The position numbers were made by a program, and so were the translations under genes. Shown here piece after piece: positions 36,001 through 44,584 of a stretch of 64,000 bases of DNA; positions within the stretch are counted from its first letter, which is position 1, and the number at the start of each line of letters is the position of its first letter. Below the pieces are notes generated by a model, which saw nothing but the letters and a program-made list of their open reading frames with translations, had not been told where the DNA came from and made no database searches. This DNA comes from Hymenobacter sp. BT559 (lineage in GTDB: Bacteria > Bacteroidota > Bacteroidia > Cytophagales > Hymenobacteraceae): positions 62,001 through 126,000 of the forward strand of contig NZ_JAELXV010000005.1 in NCBI RefSeq assembly GCF_016427535.1. The letters run 5' to 3'.

Positions 36001-38269
36001 CTACAATGCCGACGGCACCATAGTGGCCAACGCCCTGCGCCTGAGTAACGGCTCGTCGGCGCTGGTGGTGCAGAGCCAGAACCCGGCCGTGAACACCTCG
36101 CCGCTGGCCGTGCGCTTCGAGCAGTTCCAGCTCAGCATCTTGAGCAAGGCCATCGGGCAGCCCGATTCGACCCTAGGGGGCACCCTCAACGGCGAGGCCG
36201 TGGCCCGCAACCTAGGTACCCCCAAGCAAGCTTTCACAGCCGACCTCAGCATCAAGGACGTGCTCTTTAGCAAGACCATCATTGGCGACCTGGCCCTGCA
36301 AGCCAGCAACCCCACGCCCGACCGCTACGACGTAAACGCCCGCCTCACCGGCGGTGGCGGCAACGATGTGACTGTGCGCGGCGCCTACCGCACGGTGGGC
36401 AACACGCCGCTCGACTTTGTGGTAGACGTGGCCCGCCTGAATGTGAAAACGGCTGAGCCCTTCTCGGCTGGGCAGGTAAGCCAGGCCACCGGTTTCCTCA
36501 CGGGGCAGCTGACGCTGGCAGGCACCACCAGCGCGCCGCAGGTACGTGGCCAGCTCACTACTTCGCCCGATGCCAGCTTTGTGGTGCCGCAGCTCGGCTC
36601 GCCGTTCCGATTGGTGAGCCAGCCCATTACGTTTGATGCGAAGGGTATCGCCTTCAACAACTTCACGGTGCTCGACTCGGCTGGCAATAAGGCGGTGGCC
36701 AACGGCTACCTGCTCACGCCCAACCTAATAGACTACTCCTTTGACTTACGCGTGACGACAGATAAGTTCTTGGCCGTGAAGAGCAAGCGCACGAAGGACA
36801 ATACACTCTACTACGGGCGCCTGGTAGTAGACTCTGATACGCGCCTCACCGGGCCGCTCTCACTCATCAAGATTGACACCCGCGCCACCGTGGCCAAGGG
36901 CTCAGACCTCACGGTAGAGAACCCGGCCGTAGACCCCAGTGTGGTGGCCCGCGAAGGCATCGTGCAGTTTGTGGACAAGAGCGTTAAGATTAACCCCATG
37001 CTGGCTAAAAGGCTGGCGGTGGCCGACTCGATAGCTCAGGCTGGCACTATCGGCTACGATATCACGGCCCAGATTACGATTAACGACGATACGCCCTTCA
37101 CCTTCGTGGTAGACCCCGTGAGCGGTGACAACCTGCGCGTGCGGGCCGCCGGCACCCTGACAACTAACATCGACCCCAGCGGCAACATCACCCTCAGCGG
37201 GCGCCTCGATGTGCGCCGCGGCAAGTACCGGCTCTCGCTGTATGGGCTAGTCACGCGCGAGTTCATCATTGCTAAAGGCTCATCGCTGGTATGGAGCGGC
37301 GACCCCTACAACGCTGACCTGAATCTCACAGCCGTGTACAAGGTGAAGGCCCCCCCCGCCGACCTGCTGGCCGCGCAAGGCACCAACGACGCGGCTACTA
37401 ATGCCGTGGCACGCAATGCCATGGACTTTAACGTACTCATTAAGGTAACTGACCAGCTCAGCAAGCCTACCATTGGGTTCGATATCACGATACCGCAGTC
37501 GGCCCTTAATAACCCGGCGGCGCCTCAAGTCGATGCCATTCTGGCCAACCTGCGTCAGCCCAACCAGACTTCGGAGCAGAGCAAGCAAGTGTTTTCGCTG
37601 CTAGTATTGGGGCGCTTTATTCAGCAGAACCCCTTCCAGTCGGCGGGTGGCGAAAGCTTGGTGGCCAGCCAGTTGCGCGGCTCGGTAAGCCAGGTGCTTA
37701 CCGACCAGCTTCAGAACCTGACGGGCAAGTACCTCTCGGGCCTGGGCCTCGACCTAGGCGTGACCAACCAGGCCGACTACACCAGCAGCTCAGGCTCGCG
37801 CACCGACCTGAACGTAGCCGTGCGCCGTCAGCTCTTCAATAACCGCCTCACGGTGCGCGTGGGCAGCGACATTGCTCTGGCCGGCGGCGGCGGCAACACG
37901 GCGGTAGGCGGCAACCAGAACTCGGCCAGCAACCTGGCCGGCGACGTGAGCCTCGAATACACCGTTTTGGCCGACGGCCGCCTGCGCCTGCGGGCCTTCC
38001 GTCAGAATGCCTACGAGGACATCGACGGCAACATTGTGCGCACGGGTGCTGCCTTAGTGTTCCAGCGAGATTACAACGACTTTAAGGACCTGTTTGAGAA
38101 AGTGAGCAAGGCCGACAAGCAGCGCAACCGCGACATCCGCAAGCAAGACAAGCTGGATAAGGAAGAGCGGAAGCGCCGTGAGCAGCAGCAGGCCGATTCG
38201 GCCTCGGCCGTAACCGCTGCCACCACCAGCCGCCGCGACACCACGCGCCGTCCCACCACCAGCCAATAA
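33011..38269 (+). CDS. tamB: Translocation and assembly module protein TamB
   Basis: About 1752 residues from GTG 33011 (SIYLRRFLYVVFGL); TTG 32978 is an alternative that adds 11 residues. One N-terminal membrane anchor (GLIGLVLLLVVGVVAFL) is followed by a very long beta-helical/AsmA-like repeat region. The C-terminal 450 residues form the DUF490/TamB domain (GRLDVRRGKYRLSLYGLVTR, then PQSALNNPAAPQVDAILANL and GLDLGVTNQADYT). It ends in a charged Lys/Arg/Glu/Gln tail. TamB is thought to carry lipids or proteins across the periplasm. Its stop is 115 bp from the Omp85 partner, so the two form an operon. Confidence 0.9.
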   Translation: MSIYLRRFLYVVFGLIGLVLLLVVGVVAFLQFPSGQDFVARRAEGYLRDKLKTEVRLGKFRTDFCHAINFDDVYLADQQRDTLLSVGHLGVSIDIFALLKKQINVKDVELNNGRVRLTRTEPDSVNNYDFIVKAFSDPTAPVDTTSSGLKYNIGRVRLTNILFTQNDQIAGSDLRAKLGELLVNMDEVDVDNSVYKVDNAALRHAAIRMEQTKTAPELDDNKPEEPLSLTFGLNKATLEDVGFVYKNDPSAQYINTQIGLADITAKNIDLVKERIDLDKLTLKNTILAYSQNENVPTEQRAINPAEAVRKVDEAADKANASPMKWRVTLGQSDISGVAVNFDNFNDPKLKSRYPALDYSHLHFTDLVLNTRDLTFTEARTTVKLDNLAGKDHSGFAITSARANVVYDTAQIQLDSLDLVTPHSRIKRSLGMRYKSLAGIADDLPNLGLSGDLRETRLGFRDVLYLVPSLADTPPFTTGPNQSILLSGLVSGRLGDLNIRNLDFVGFRNTVVQARRAHIVGLPNVDGRLYTDIDLQRFSTTRADLLSLVPKGTIPSNISIPPTLSLSGTFKGRPVTLAFDTNLKLRSTYGNVAFSGKLGAAQANGRQPLVGTFAVQNFDAGKLLKDPTIGTITGSGRINATGNLQDPATLIGKVTANIQSARYNGYTYRGVTAAVDIDRNKYTIAASSKSDPNLDLDLNAVVNLRDANNPSYEVTKLNLRGANLTKLGFYTGGDLRIQGNLNANLRGASANTINGTFSGNNIVIVNNNQPIALDSVSGRIVQTATRTAVNFNSNIADVNLDGNVHLGDLATELQRHINRYFRLAGVQPFTNNAGNQQFTYSLRVKNTRLLRRLVPGLWRLSPFTLAGDYNRAAARLTAKTNIPVIRYQSYRLDSLTLNVDSDPQKLGYALRLARAAQQTLVDTTFQLRQPSIVGNVADNKVNTRVAILGDSTNKERLALDGTLSVVDQRGGDAYQFAFDDDQIINYDTWTAGAGNYVRYNADGTIVANALRLSNGSSALVVQSQNPAVNTSPLAVRFEQFQLSILSKAIGQPDSTLGGTLNGEAVARNLGTPKQAFTADLSIKDVLFSKTIIGDLALQASNPTPDRYDVNARLTGGGGNDVTVRGAYRTVGNTPLDFVVDVARLNVKTAEPFSAGQVSQATGFLTGQLTLAGTTSAPQVRGQLTTSPDASFVVPQLGSPFRLVSQPITFDAKGIAFNNFTVLDSAGNKAVANGYLLTPNLIDYSFDLRVTTDKFLAVKSKRTKDNTLYYGRLVVDSDTRLTGPLSLIKIDTRATVAKGSDLTVENPAVDPSVVAREGIVQFVDKSVKINPMLAKRLAVADSIAQAGTIGYDITAQITINDDTPFTFVVDPVSGDNLRVRAAGTLTTNIDPSGNITLSGRLDVRRGKYRLSLYGLVTREFIIAKGSSLVWSGDPYNADLNLTAVYKVKAPPADLLAAQGTNDAATNAVARNAMDFNVLIKVTDQLSKPTIGFDITIPQSALNNPAAPQVDAILANLRQPNQTSEQSKQVFSLLVLGRFIQQNPFQSAGGESLVASQLRGSVSQVLTDQLQNLTGKYLSGLGLDLGVTNQADYTSSSGSRTDLNVAVRRQLFNNRLTVRVGSDIALAGGGGNTAVGGNQNSASNLAGDVSLEYTVLADGRLRLRAFRQNAYEDIDGNIVRTGAALVFQRDYNDFKDLFEKVSKADKQRNRDIRKQDKLDKEERKRREQQQADSASAVTAATTSRRDTTRRPTTSQ

Positions 38270-38384
38270 GCGGCTGTAGCAAAGCGGAGTAGTCTCCGTT
38301 TCCGTTCGAATGGCCTACCTAGGGCGGAGTTGGCGTGCCACTCCGCCCTGCGGCCAGCGCCCCGCCCTGCAAAAAGAGTATAGT

Positions 38385-40730
38385 ATGAAGAAAATCTCCT
38401 TGTTTGCCTCTTCTAAGTTGCTGCCTGCGGCGGCCCAGCGTTGGGCCGCTGTGTTGGGCTTACTGTTTTTTGCCTCGTGCTCGGGGCTGAAATACGTGCC
38501 CGAAGGCGAGAAGCTGTACACCGGCAGCAAAGTCACCCTAGAGTCGCCCACCAAGCTGCGCAACCAGTCGGCCCTGCAAACCGAACTTACCGACCTCATT
38601 CGGCCCCAGCCCAACTCCTCGATTCTGGGGCAGCGGCCCAAGCTCTATTTTTGGCACCTAGGGATAGGTAAATCTAAGGGCCTGAAACACTTCCTGGCCG
38701 ACAAGCTCGGCGAGCCGCCAGTGCTGCTTAGCCAGGCCCAGCCCGCCAACACCCGCAGCCTGATGGTGAATCGCCTTCAAAATCGCGGTTACTTCCACGG
38801 TGCCGCCGCCAGCGAAGTGCAGGTAAAGGAGAACACCGCCCAGATAAACTACACGGTGCGGCCGGGCCAGCAGTACACCATCCAGGAAATTCACTTTCCG
38901 GACCGCGACACTCTCATCGATGCGGCCATTCGGAGCACTCAACCCAACACGCTGCTGAAAGTAGGCGACCCCTACGACCTAGACGTGTTTACCAACGAAC
39001 GCGCCCGCATTGACAAGGCACTCAAGAACCGGGGCTACTACTACTTTAACCCTAACTATATCCTGTTTCAGGTTGATAGCACGCTCAATGGCAAGGTGAA
39101 TGTGTATTATAAGCTGAAGGCCGAGGCGCCCGCCAAGGCCACGCGACCCTACTGGCTCAAAACCATCAGCCTAAATACCAACTACGTACTTACCGACACG
39201 ACCACCCGCGAGCCCATTCGCTACAATAAATATTTGTACTACCCCGACGAGGACGTGTTTAAGGCAAAGGCCGTTACGCGAGCCGTGTTCCTATATCCCG
39301 ACAGTTTGTTTCGGCAGTTTCGGCGCGACCAGACGCTCTCGCGCCTCATGAGCCTGAACACCTTCCGCTACGTCGAAATCAAGTTCAAGCCCTCGACCGC
39401 CGGCGACTCGGCCGGCCGCGCCCGTCTCGATGCCGACGTACTAATGACGCAGCTTAAGAAGAAAAGCCTGCGCGCCGAGCTCCAGTTGGTAAGCAAAAGC
39501 AACGGCTTCATTGGGCCGGGCCTCACGGCGCAGTTTCGCAACCGCTCAGCCTTTCGTGGGGCCGAGCAGCTGCTCGTAAATGCGGTAGCTTCGTACGAAA
39601 CGCAAACTCGCCCTCCCTCCGGGGTACAATCGACTCGCGGTACCTCGGGCTTGATTTCGACTGAATTTGGCTTGAATGCCCAACTGGTCGTACCGCGTCT
39701 CATAGCGCCTAACCTGCCGTTTCTGAACCCACGTCTGGTCAATTCTAACTTTCAGCCGCGCACTAATTTTGGCCTAGGCTTGCGCTATGTCAACCGTACT
39801 AATTACTTCAGCACCACCAGCTATAACGCCAGCTACGGCTACAGTTGGAAAACTAAAATTACTAATGAGCAGGAACTGAAGCTGATTGATGCCTCGTACA
39901 ACGCTGTTTCTACCGACCAAGCGTTCAATGAGGTGCTCAACGCTCGTCCCTTCCTGAAGCAGGCTTACACCTCGCAGTTTATCCTAGCCAGTTCTTACCG
40001 CTACACTTACAACCAGCAGGTGCTGGAGAAGCGCCGCCAGCAGATTTTCTTTCAAGGACAGGCAGAGGTAGCTGGCAACGCGGCCAACGCACTCAGCCGC
40101 CTCACGGCAGGCACCACCACTGGCGACCAGTACTACAGCATTGCGGGCCAGCGCTTCGCGCAATACGCCAAGTTTGACCTAGAGCTGCGCGAGTACTACC
40201 GCATCAGCGCCAACCCTGCCTCGGGCAACCGCATTGTGGGCCGCTTGCAAATTGGAGCGGGCTTACCCTATGGCAACTCATCGGGCGGCTCGCTACCCTA
40301 CCTGCGCCAGTACGGTATTGGGGGTCCTAACTCCATTCGGGCCTACGCGGCGCGCCAAATTGGGCCCGGTTCGTACCGGCCGGTGGCCGGCGACTTCATC
40401 AACAACTACTACGACCAAGTGGGCGACCTGCGCCTCGAAGGCAACCTAGAGTACCGCCAGGACCTGTTTTCCTACGTGAAGGGCGCCGTGTTTGTGGATG
40501 CGGGCAATATCTGGCTCGTCAACAATGACCCCCAGCGCCCGGGCGGGCAGTTCAATGCCAGCACCTTCCTCAACCAACTGGCCGTGGGTGCGGGCGCAGG
40601 CTTGCGCATCGACGTGCAGTTCTTCGTGCTTCGCTTCGACTACGCCATACCCCTGCGCGCCAACTACGGCACGCCCGCCAGCGACGACCAATCGGGCCGC
40701 TTGAACATTGCTATCGGCTATCCTTTCTAG
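38385..40730 (+). CDS. tamL: Omp85-family outer-membrane assembly protein with lipobox (TamL-like)
   Basis: 781 residues from ATG 38385; the open frame runs to 38310 with an unlikely leader. The signal ends in FASC (C32), a lipobox, as in TamL, the lipid-modified TamA-like protein of Bacteroidota. POTRA-like domains occupy about 40-320 (VRPGQQYTIQEIHFPD, YYYFNPNYILFQVD), and a 16-strand barrel follows. The loop segment GGPNSIRAYAARQ corresponds to the (V/I)RG(F/Y) motif of Omp85 barrels. Together with TamB it forms an outer-membrane assembly machine; the pair is essential in F. johnsoniae. Confidence 0.92.
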   Translation: MKKISLFASSKLLPAAAQRWAAVLGLLFFASCSGLKYVPEGEKLYTGSKVTLESPTKLRNQSALQTELTDLIRPQPNSSILGQRPKLYFWHLGIGKSKGLKHFLADKLGEPPVLLSQAQPANTRSLMVNRLQNRGYFHGAAASEVQVKENTAQINYTVRPGQQYTIQEIHFPDRDTLIDAAIRSTQPNTLLKVGDPYDLDVFTNERARIDKALKNRGYYYFNPNYILFQVDSTLNGKVNVYYKLKAEAPAKATRPYWLKTISLNTNYVLTDTTTREPIRYNKYLYYPDEDVFKAKAVTRAVFLYPDSLFRQFRRDQTLSRLMSLNTFRYVEIKFKPSTAGDSAGRARLDADVLMTQLKKKSLRAELQLVSKSNGFIGPGLTAQFRNRSAFRGAEQLLVNAVASYETQTRPPSGVQSTRGTSGLISTEFGLNAQLVVPRLIAPNLPFLNPRLVNSNFQPRTNFGLGLRYVNRTNYFSTTSYNASYGYSWKTKITNEQELKLIDASYNAVSTDQAFNEVLNARPFLKQAYTSQFILASSYRYTYNQQVLEKRRQQIFFQGQAEVAGNAANALSRLTAGTTTGDQYYSIAGQRFAQYAKFDLELREYYRISANPASGNRIVGRLQIGAGLPYGNSSGGSLPYLRQYGIGGPNSIRAYAARQIGPGSYRPVAGDFINNYYDQVGDLRLEGNLEYRQDLFSYVKGAVFVDAGNIWLVNNDPQRPGGQFNASTFLNQLAVGAGAGLRIDVQFFVLRFDYAIPLRANYGTPASDDQSGRLNIAIGYPF

Positions 40731-40747
40731 GGTATCTACACAGCAAC

Positions 40748-40797
40748 AAAACGGCTGTCATGCTAAGCGAGGCTCAGCATGACAGCCGTTTTATTTT
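40748..40797. terminator. Bidirectional terminator between tamL and the convergent receptor
   Basis: Arms 40748-40764 and 40776-40792 are perfect over 17 bp with an 11-base loop. The stem starts with AAAA and ends with TTTT, so it can terminate in both directions. The core GGCTGTCATGCT resembles that of the repeat at 46147. Confidence 0.85.
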
Positions 40798-40818
40798 AGG
40801 TCTGCTCCTACGCCACGC

Positions 40819-43623
40819 TCACCGGCCAAAGTTTCGCACCTGGTAGCTGAAGCTGAGCAGTATATAGCGCGAAAGCACACGGCTGCGCACGTCCTCGACG
40901 TAGGTATCAGTGGCGGTGCGCAGCACACTGCGATTTTGGCCCAGCAGGTCGAAGGCGTAGAGCTTAAGCTCGCCTTGCCGGTTGGCAAATAGCTGGTAGG
41001 CCAGGCCGGCATTCCAGAGCAGCACGTGCTGATTGTAACCAGCCGCTAGGCCGCTATTATTACTAAAATACGCGTCGGAGGTGAGCACCCAGCGGCCGGG
41101 CAGGCGCCAGTACACATCGCCGCTAATGGTCTGGGTAAAGTAAGCCGTATTAGCCGCAGGTGATAGCGAGTAGTCGGCCTGCTGGTACGTAAAGTTGGCG
41201 TTCAGCCCCAGCTCTAGGTGCTCACTATAAGCCGAGTTCACACTAAGCGTTTGGCCCAGCAGCCAGGTGCGGGCCACGTTGGGCTGGCCGTTGATAAAGC
41301 TTTGGCTGCGGCTGAGGTTAGCGCTGGTGCTGGCGTTTAGGTTGAGCTGGTGGCTGGGCAGCCGCTGGCCTAGCGACAGGTACCCGTTCAGGGCCAGATA
41401 GCCGTCGGCATTAACGGGCTGGGTGGTGCGCACGCCGGCCGCATCAAACGTCGTAGCCGACACAATGCGGTGCTGCACCGCCTGCCCAGCCACCAGCCCC
41501 ATAAGGCTGCGTCCCCGCGCCAGGTCCGACTGGCTATACGTCGCCGTAAGACTGTGGCTGTACTCGGGGCGCAGGTCGGGGTTGCCGAGTCTGATGCTGA
41601 GCGGATTGCTATTATCGGGCACCGGCTGGAGCTGGCTGGCCGCGGGCGCCGTAAGCGTGGTGCGGTAGTTGAGGCGTAGCGAGCGGCTGCGGGCCCCGCT
41701 GTAGCTGAAGTTGGCCTGCGGCAGCAACGTAGGGTAAGCTCGCCGCAAGCTGGTTTCGGCCGTTTGGTTGTCGAGGCTAAGGGTGGCCTGCTGGGCATCG
41801 AGCCCTAGGTTATAGGTATAGCGCAAGCGACGCGTTTGCCAGGTGAGGCCGGCGCGCTGGGCAGCGTAGCGGCTCCTAAATTCGTTGCTGAGCAAGGCAT
41901 TTACTTGGTCATACTCGCCGGTGGCGGCATTAAAATCGGTAGTAAGGCGGTGGGCTTGGCTAGGTGCAGTAGTGTAGTTGTAGTGCGCCTCTATCTGGTG
42001 CCGCAGGGTCAGCGGCTCGGTGTACGAGAAATTAATAGCGGCCTGCTGGCGCGGCGTAGCCTGGTCGATTTGCTGGTTGAGCACCTGTGGTGCACCCGCT
42101 CCCGCTGCAAAAAAGGTGTTGGTGGCTTGGTTCAGCGCCAGTCCGCTTTGCCGGTCGAGCCCTAGGTTGAGGTTAGCTGAAAAGGTGCGTCCGGCCCGCT
42201 TGAATTTGCGCATGAGCAGCGCGTTGGCGCCGCCCGTGAGGCTGCGGGCCGCGGCGTCGTAGCGGCCGGTGCTTTGGTTGAGCAAGCTGCCGCCCTGGCT
42301 GGTTTGCTGGTCGGTGGTGCGCAGTTGGTCGGTGGTTTGCCAGCTGAGGCTGGGCGTGAAGCGCAGGCTGGTAAGCGAATCGAGGCGGTAGTCGAGGCGT
42401 AGGTTGGCGCGCTGGCTGGTGGTGCGGGCGCGGCTGGCGGCGCGGCGGTCGGTGAGCGGCACAGCGTCGGGGACGGCCGCACCGGTCAGGTTTTGGCGCT
42501 GGGCCTGCTGGTCGTTTAGGGTGGTGGCGCAGGCGGCCAGGTAGCTGCCCGCTACTTCGAGGCGCTTGCCCCAGGCGTCGCGGTAGTTGAGCCCGCCCGA
42601 CGCGGCCTCCGTCATGCCTACTTGGCCGCCACTGCCCGCGGTGCTGCCTGGATTGCGCGCGCCGCCCGGCGCTTCCAGTACCAGGCCGCCACTGCTGCCA
42701 CCTAGGCTGCCGGCGCCCCCTCCCCCATCGGTCAGGCTCGTAGTCGGGCCACTATCCGTAAAGCCTTGGCGGTTCACGTTATCGGCCTGGGCTAAGGCCG
42801 ATAGCTGGCGGCCATTATTGAAGCGGTTGAGACCCAACTTAGTTTGGTAGCGGCCGGCGGTACCTAGGGCGGCTTGCTCGGTACCGAAGTAGCCCTTGCG
42901 CTTGTCGCGGCGCGTCACGAGGTTAATGGTGCGCTGCCGCTCGCCGCTGTCGATGCCCGAAAAATTGGCTTGGTCATTTTGCTGGTCATACAGCTGCACC
43001 CGTTCGATGATGTCGGCCGGCAGGTTACGGGTTGCCATCTTGGGGTCGTCGCCAAAAAACGGCTTGCCATCGACCAGTACCTTATCCACCGCCTGCCCCT
43101 GCGAGCGGATAGTGCCGTCGCGGTCTACCTCCACGCCGGGCAGCTTTTTAAGCAACTGCTCCACGGCCGCATTAGGCTGGGTTTTGAAGGCTTTGGCGCT
43201 AAACGCTACCGTGTCGCCGCTCACGCTCACAGGCGCTTGGTGCGTTACGACTACTTCGCCCAGCTGCCGGGCCTCAGCGCGCAGGCGCAGCGGCGGCAGG
43301 TCCAAGGTGGGCTGGGCGGCCGTCATGGCCACCGGCCGCTGCAAGGTTTTATAGCCTAGGGCATTCACCAGCACCAAGTACTGTCCCGGCCGCACGCCCC
43401 GCAGCGCGTAGTGCCCGCTGCCATCGGTGAGCGAAAACGTGACGTAGCTCGAATCGCGGGCGTGCAGTAGGGTCACCGATACCTCGCGCAGCAGCTGGCC
43501 GCTGGCCGAGTCGAGCACTACGCCCTGCACTAGACCTAGGCCGGGGCGTGGCGCGGGCTGGGCATAGCTGCCCCGCCCCACCCCTGCCAGCAGGAGTAGG
43601 AACGTTATAATTAGCTGCCGCAT
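40819..43623 (-). CDS. Outer-membrane receptor-like beta-barrel (OMP_b-brl_3) with CarboxypepD-like N-domain
   Basis: 934 residues with a signal peptide (LIITFLLLLAGVGRGSYAQ). The first domain, about 30-115, is a carboxypeptidase-regulatory-like Ig fold (VQGVVLDSASGQLLREVSV, DGSGHYALRGVRPGQYLV). A plug-like region follows (NAAVEQLLKKLPGVEVDRDG, VDKVLVDGKPFFGDDP), then a C-terminal barrel that resembles TonB-dependent receptors but belongs to the OMP_b-brl_3 group. Ligand unknown. The GLPGLI-like gene lies 3 bp upstream in the same operon, a frequent pairing in Bacteroidota. Confidence 0.9.
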   Translation of the reverse strand: MRQLIITFLLLLAGVGRGSYAQPAPRPGLGLVQGVVLDSASGQLLREVSVTLLHARDSSYVTFSLTDGSGHYALRGVRPGQYLVLVNALGYKTLQRPVAMTAAQPTLDLPPLRLRAEARQLGEVVVTHQAPVSVSGDTVAFSAKAFKTQPNAAVEQLLKKLPGVEVDRDGTIRSQGQAVDKVLVDGKPFFGDDPKMATRNLPADIIERVQLYDQQNDQANFSGIDSGERQRTINLVTRRDKRKGYFGTEQAALGTAGRYQTKLGLNRFNNGRQLSALAQADNVNRQGFTDSGPTTSLTDGGGGAGSLGGSSGGLVLEAPGGARNPGSTAGSGGQVGMTEAASGGLNYRDAWGKRLEVAGSYLAACATTLNDQQAQRQNLTGAAVPDAVPLTDRRAASRARTTSQRANLRLDYRLDSLTSLRFTPSLSWQTTDQLRTTDQQTSQGGSLLNQSTGRYDAAARSLTGGANALLMRKFKRAGRTFSANLNLGLDRQSGLALNQATNTFFAAGAGAPQVLNQQIDQATPRQQAAINFSYTEPLTLRHQIEAHYNYTTAPSQAHRLTTDFNAATGEYDQVNALLSNEFRSRYAAQRAGLTWQTRRLRYTYNLGLDAQQATLSLDNQTAETSLRRAYPTLLPQANFSYSGARSRSLRLNYRTTLTAPAASQLQPVPDNSNPLSIRLGNPDLRPEYSHSLTATYSQSDLARGRSLMGLVAGQAVQHRIVSATTFDAAGVRTTQPVNADGYLALNGYLSLGQRLPSHQLNLNASTSANLSRSQSFINGQPNVARTWLLGQTLSVNSAYSEHLELGLNANFTYQQADYSLSPAANTAYFTQTISGDVYWRLPGRWVLTSDAYFSNNSGLAAGYNQHVLLWNAGLAYQLFANRQGELKLYAFDLLGQNRSVLRTATDTYVEDVRSRVLSRYILLSFSYQVRNFGR

Positions 43624-43626
43624 ACC

Positions 43627-44448
43627 CTAGGGTCTTGGCTGGCTGGCCATTTGCTCTAGCACGCGCTGGTGCTGGTCGGCGGTAGCCTTGGCGCGTAGTT
43701 CTTTGAGCTCAGCTTCGGTCACGGGCCGAGCTTGGGGGCTGGGGCGCACGTCGGCTTCGGCCACCGGCTCGGCCGTGAGCTTGGTGGCCGTGTACTCTTC
43801 TTGGTCGCTGCTCAGGGCCAGCACCACACCCTGGGCGGGCGTGAGCTCGCGCACCGGCGAGTAGGCAAAGGGCAGCTCGGTGGTCACCCACAGCGTGTAG
43901 GTTTCTTTCTTAAATGGCACCGTGACCTTGTGGCAGAGGTAGCCGGCTATGCGCTTGGTCTGGGGTAGGTCTTGCCAGCCAGCGGGCGGCGCGGGCACAG
44001 GCGCGGGCGGCGCCACGTAGTCTTTACCGCCAATGGTAGTCACGGTGGTGGCGGTGCGGGCGCCCAGGTCGAAGTACTGCGCGCTGCTGATGGGTGCCGG
44101 GAGGCTGCGAGTGGCAGCAGGAGTCTTACCAGGTACCATGTTGATATTACCGCCCACCATTTGCAAGCCTTGCGGCTGTTCTTCTTTGGCGTAGCGGCTG
44201 CTATATACCAGGCTTTTCTGCGCGCTCATCGAAGTTGGCAGCTCAATAGTGGAGCCCGGTCCATCAATATTGATTTCCTGACCATTAGGGTCAAACATCT
44301 TGATTTTCACCTTGTCTTTGTCTACTCGCTGCGCAAACTCATAGCGCAAGCGGCCAGTTGCCGGCGCAGTGGATTGGGCGGTAGCTAGGTGGCTAGCCAG
44401 GCTGCCGACAAGCACACCAGCTAGGGTTACGCAGAAGAAAGTGGTCAT
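43627..44448 (-). CDS. GLPGLI-like periplasmic protein
   Basis: 273 residues from ATG 44448; a GTG codon directly in front (44451) is less likely. Signal peptide up to about residue 25. The core reads WQDLPQTKRIAGYLCHKVTV with YTLWVTTELPFAYSPVRELTP, the Cys-Lys-Ala/Val and (W/Y)xT-x-(I/L)P features of the GLPGLI family. The name-giving GLPGLIL segment is replaced here by TPAQGVVLAL. Function unknown, but members usually stand next to an OMP_b-brl_3 barrel, as here, which suggests a joint role at the envelope. Confidence 0.7.
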   Translation of the reverse strand: MTTFFCVTLAGVLVGSLASHLATAQSTAPATGRLRYEFAQRVDKDKVKIKMFDPNGQEINIDGPGSTIELPTSMSAQKSLVYSSRYAKEEQPQGLQMVGGNINMVPGKTPAATRSLPAPISSAQYFDLGARTATTVTTIGGKDYVAPPAPVPAPPAGWQDLPQTKRIAGYLCHKVTVPFKKETYTLWVTTELPFAYSPVRELTPAQGVVLALSSDQEEYTATKLTAEPVAEADVRPSPQARPVTEAELKELRAKATADQHQRVLEQMASQPRP

Positions 44449-44536
44449 CACAAACGGGGTTAAATAGAACGCCGCAAAGGACGAAGCCGCCCGTGTAAAG
44501 CACTGTTATTCTTTGTTAATGAGTGTTAATGCGGCT

Positions 44537-44565
44537 TTTTGAGACCCTAAGCGGCCGTACTTTCG
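44537..44565 (+). promoter_or_regulatory. Promoter of the sensor kinase operon
   Basis: TTTTG (44537-44541) and TACTTTCG (44558-44565) match the Bacteroidota -33/-7 pattern with one mismatch at the -7 and a slightly short spacer. Transcription would start about 12 bases before the kinase start codon at 44585. Confidence 0.4.
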
Positions 44566-44584
44566 ACCTACGCTATTCTGCCGC

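Noticed and set aside
33274..36315. Several long antisense open frames within tamB
   Set aside because: They are produced by GC-rich codon bias in the real gene and have no family resemblance.
38310..38384. Upstream extension of the Omp85 protein
   Set aside because: It would destroy the lipoprotein signal that begins at ATG 38385.
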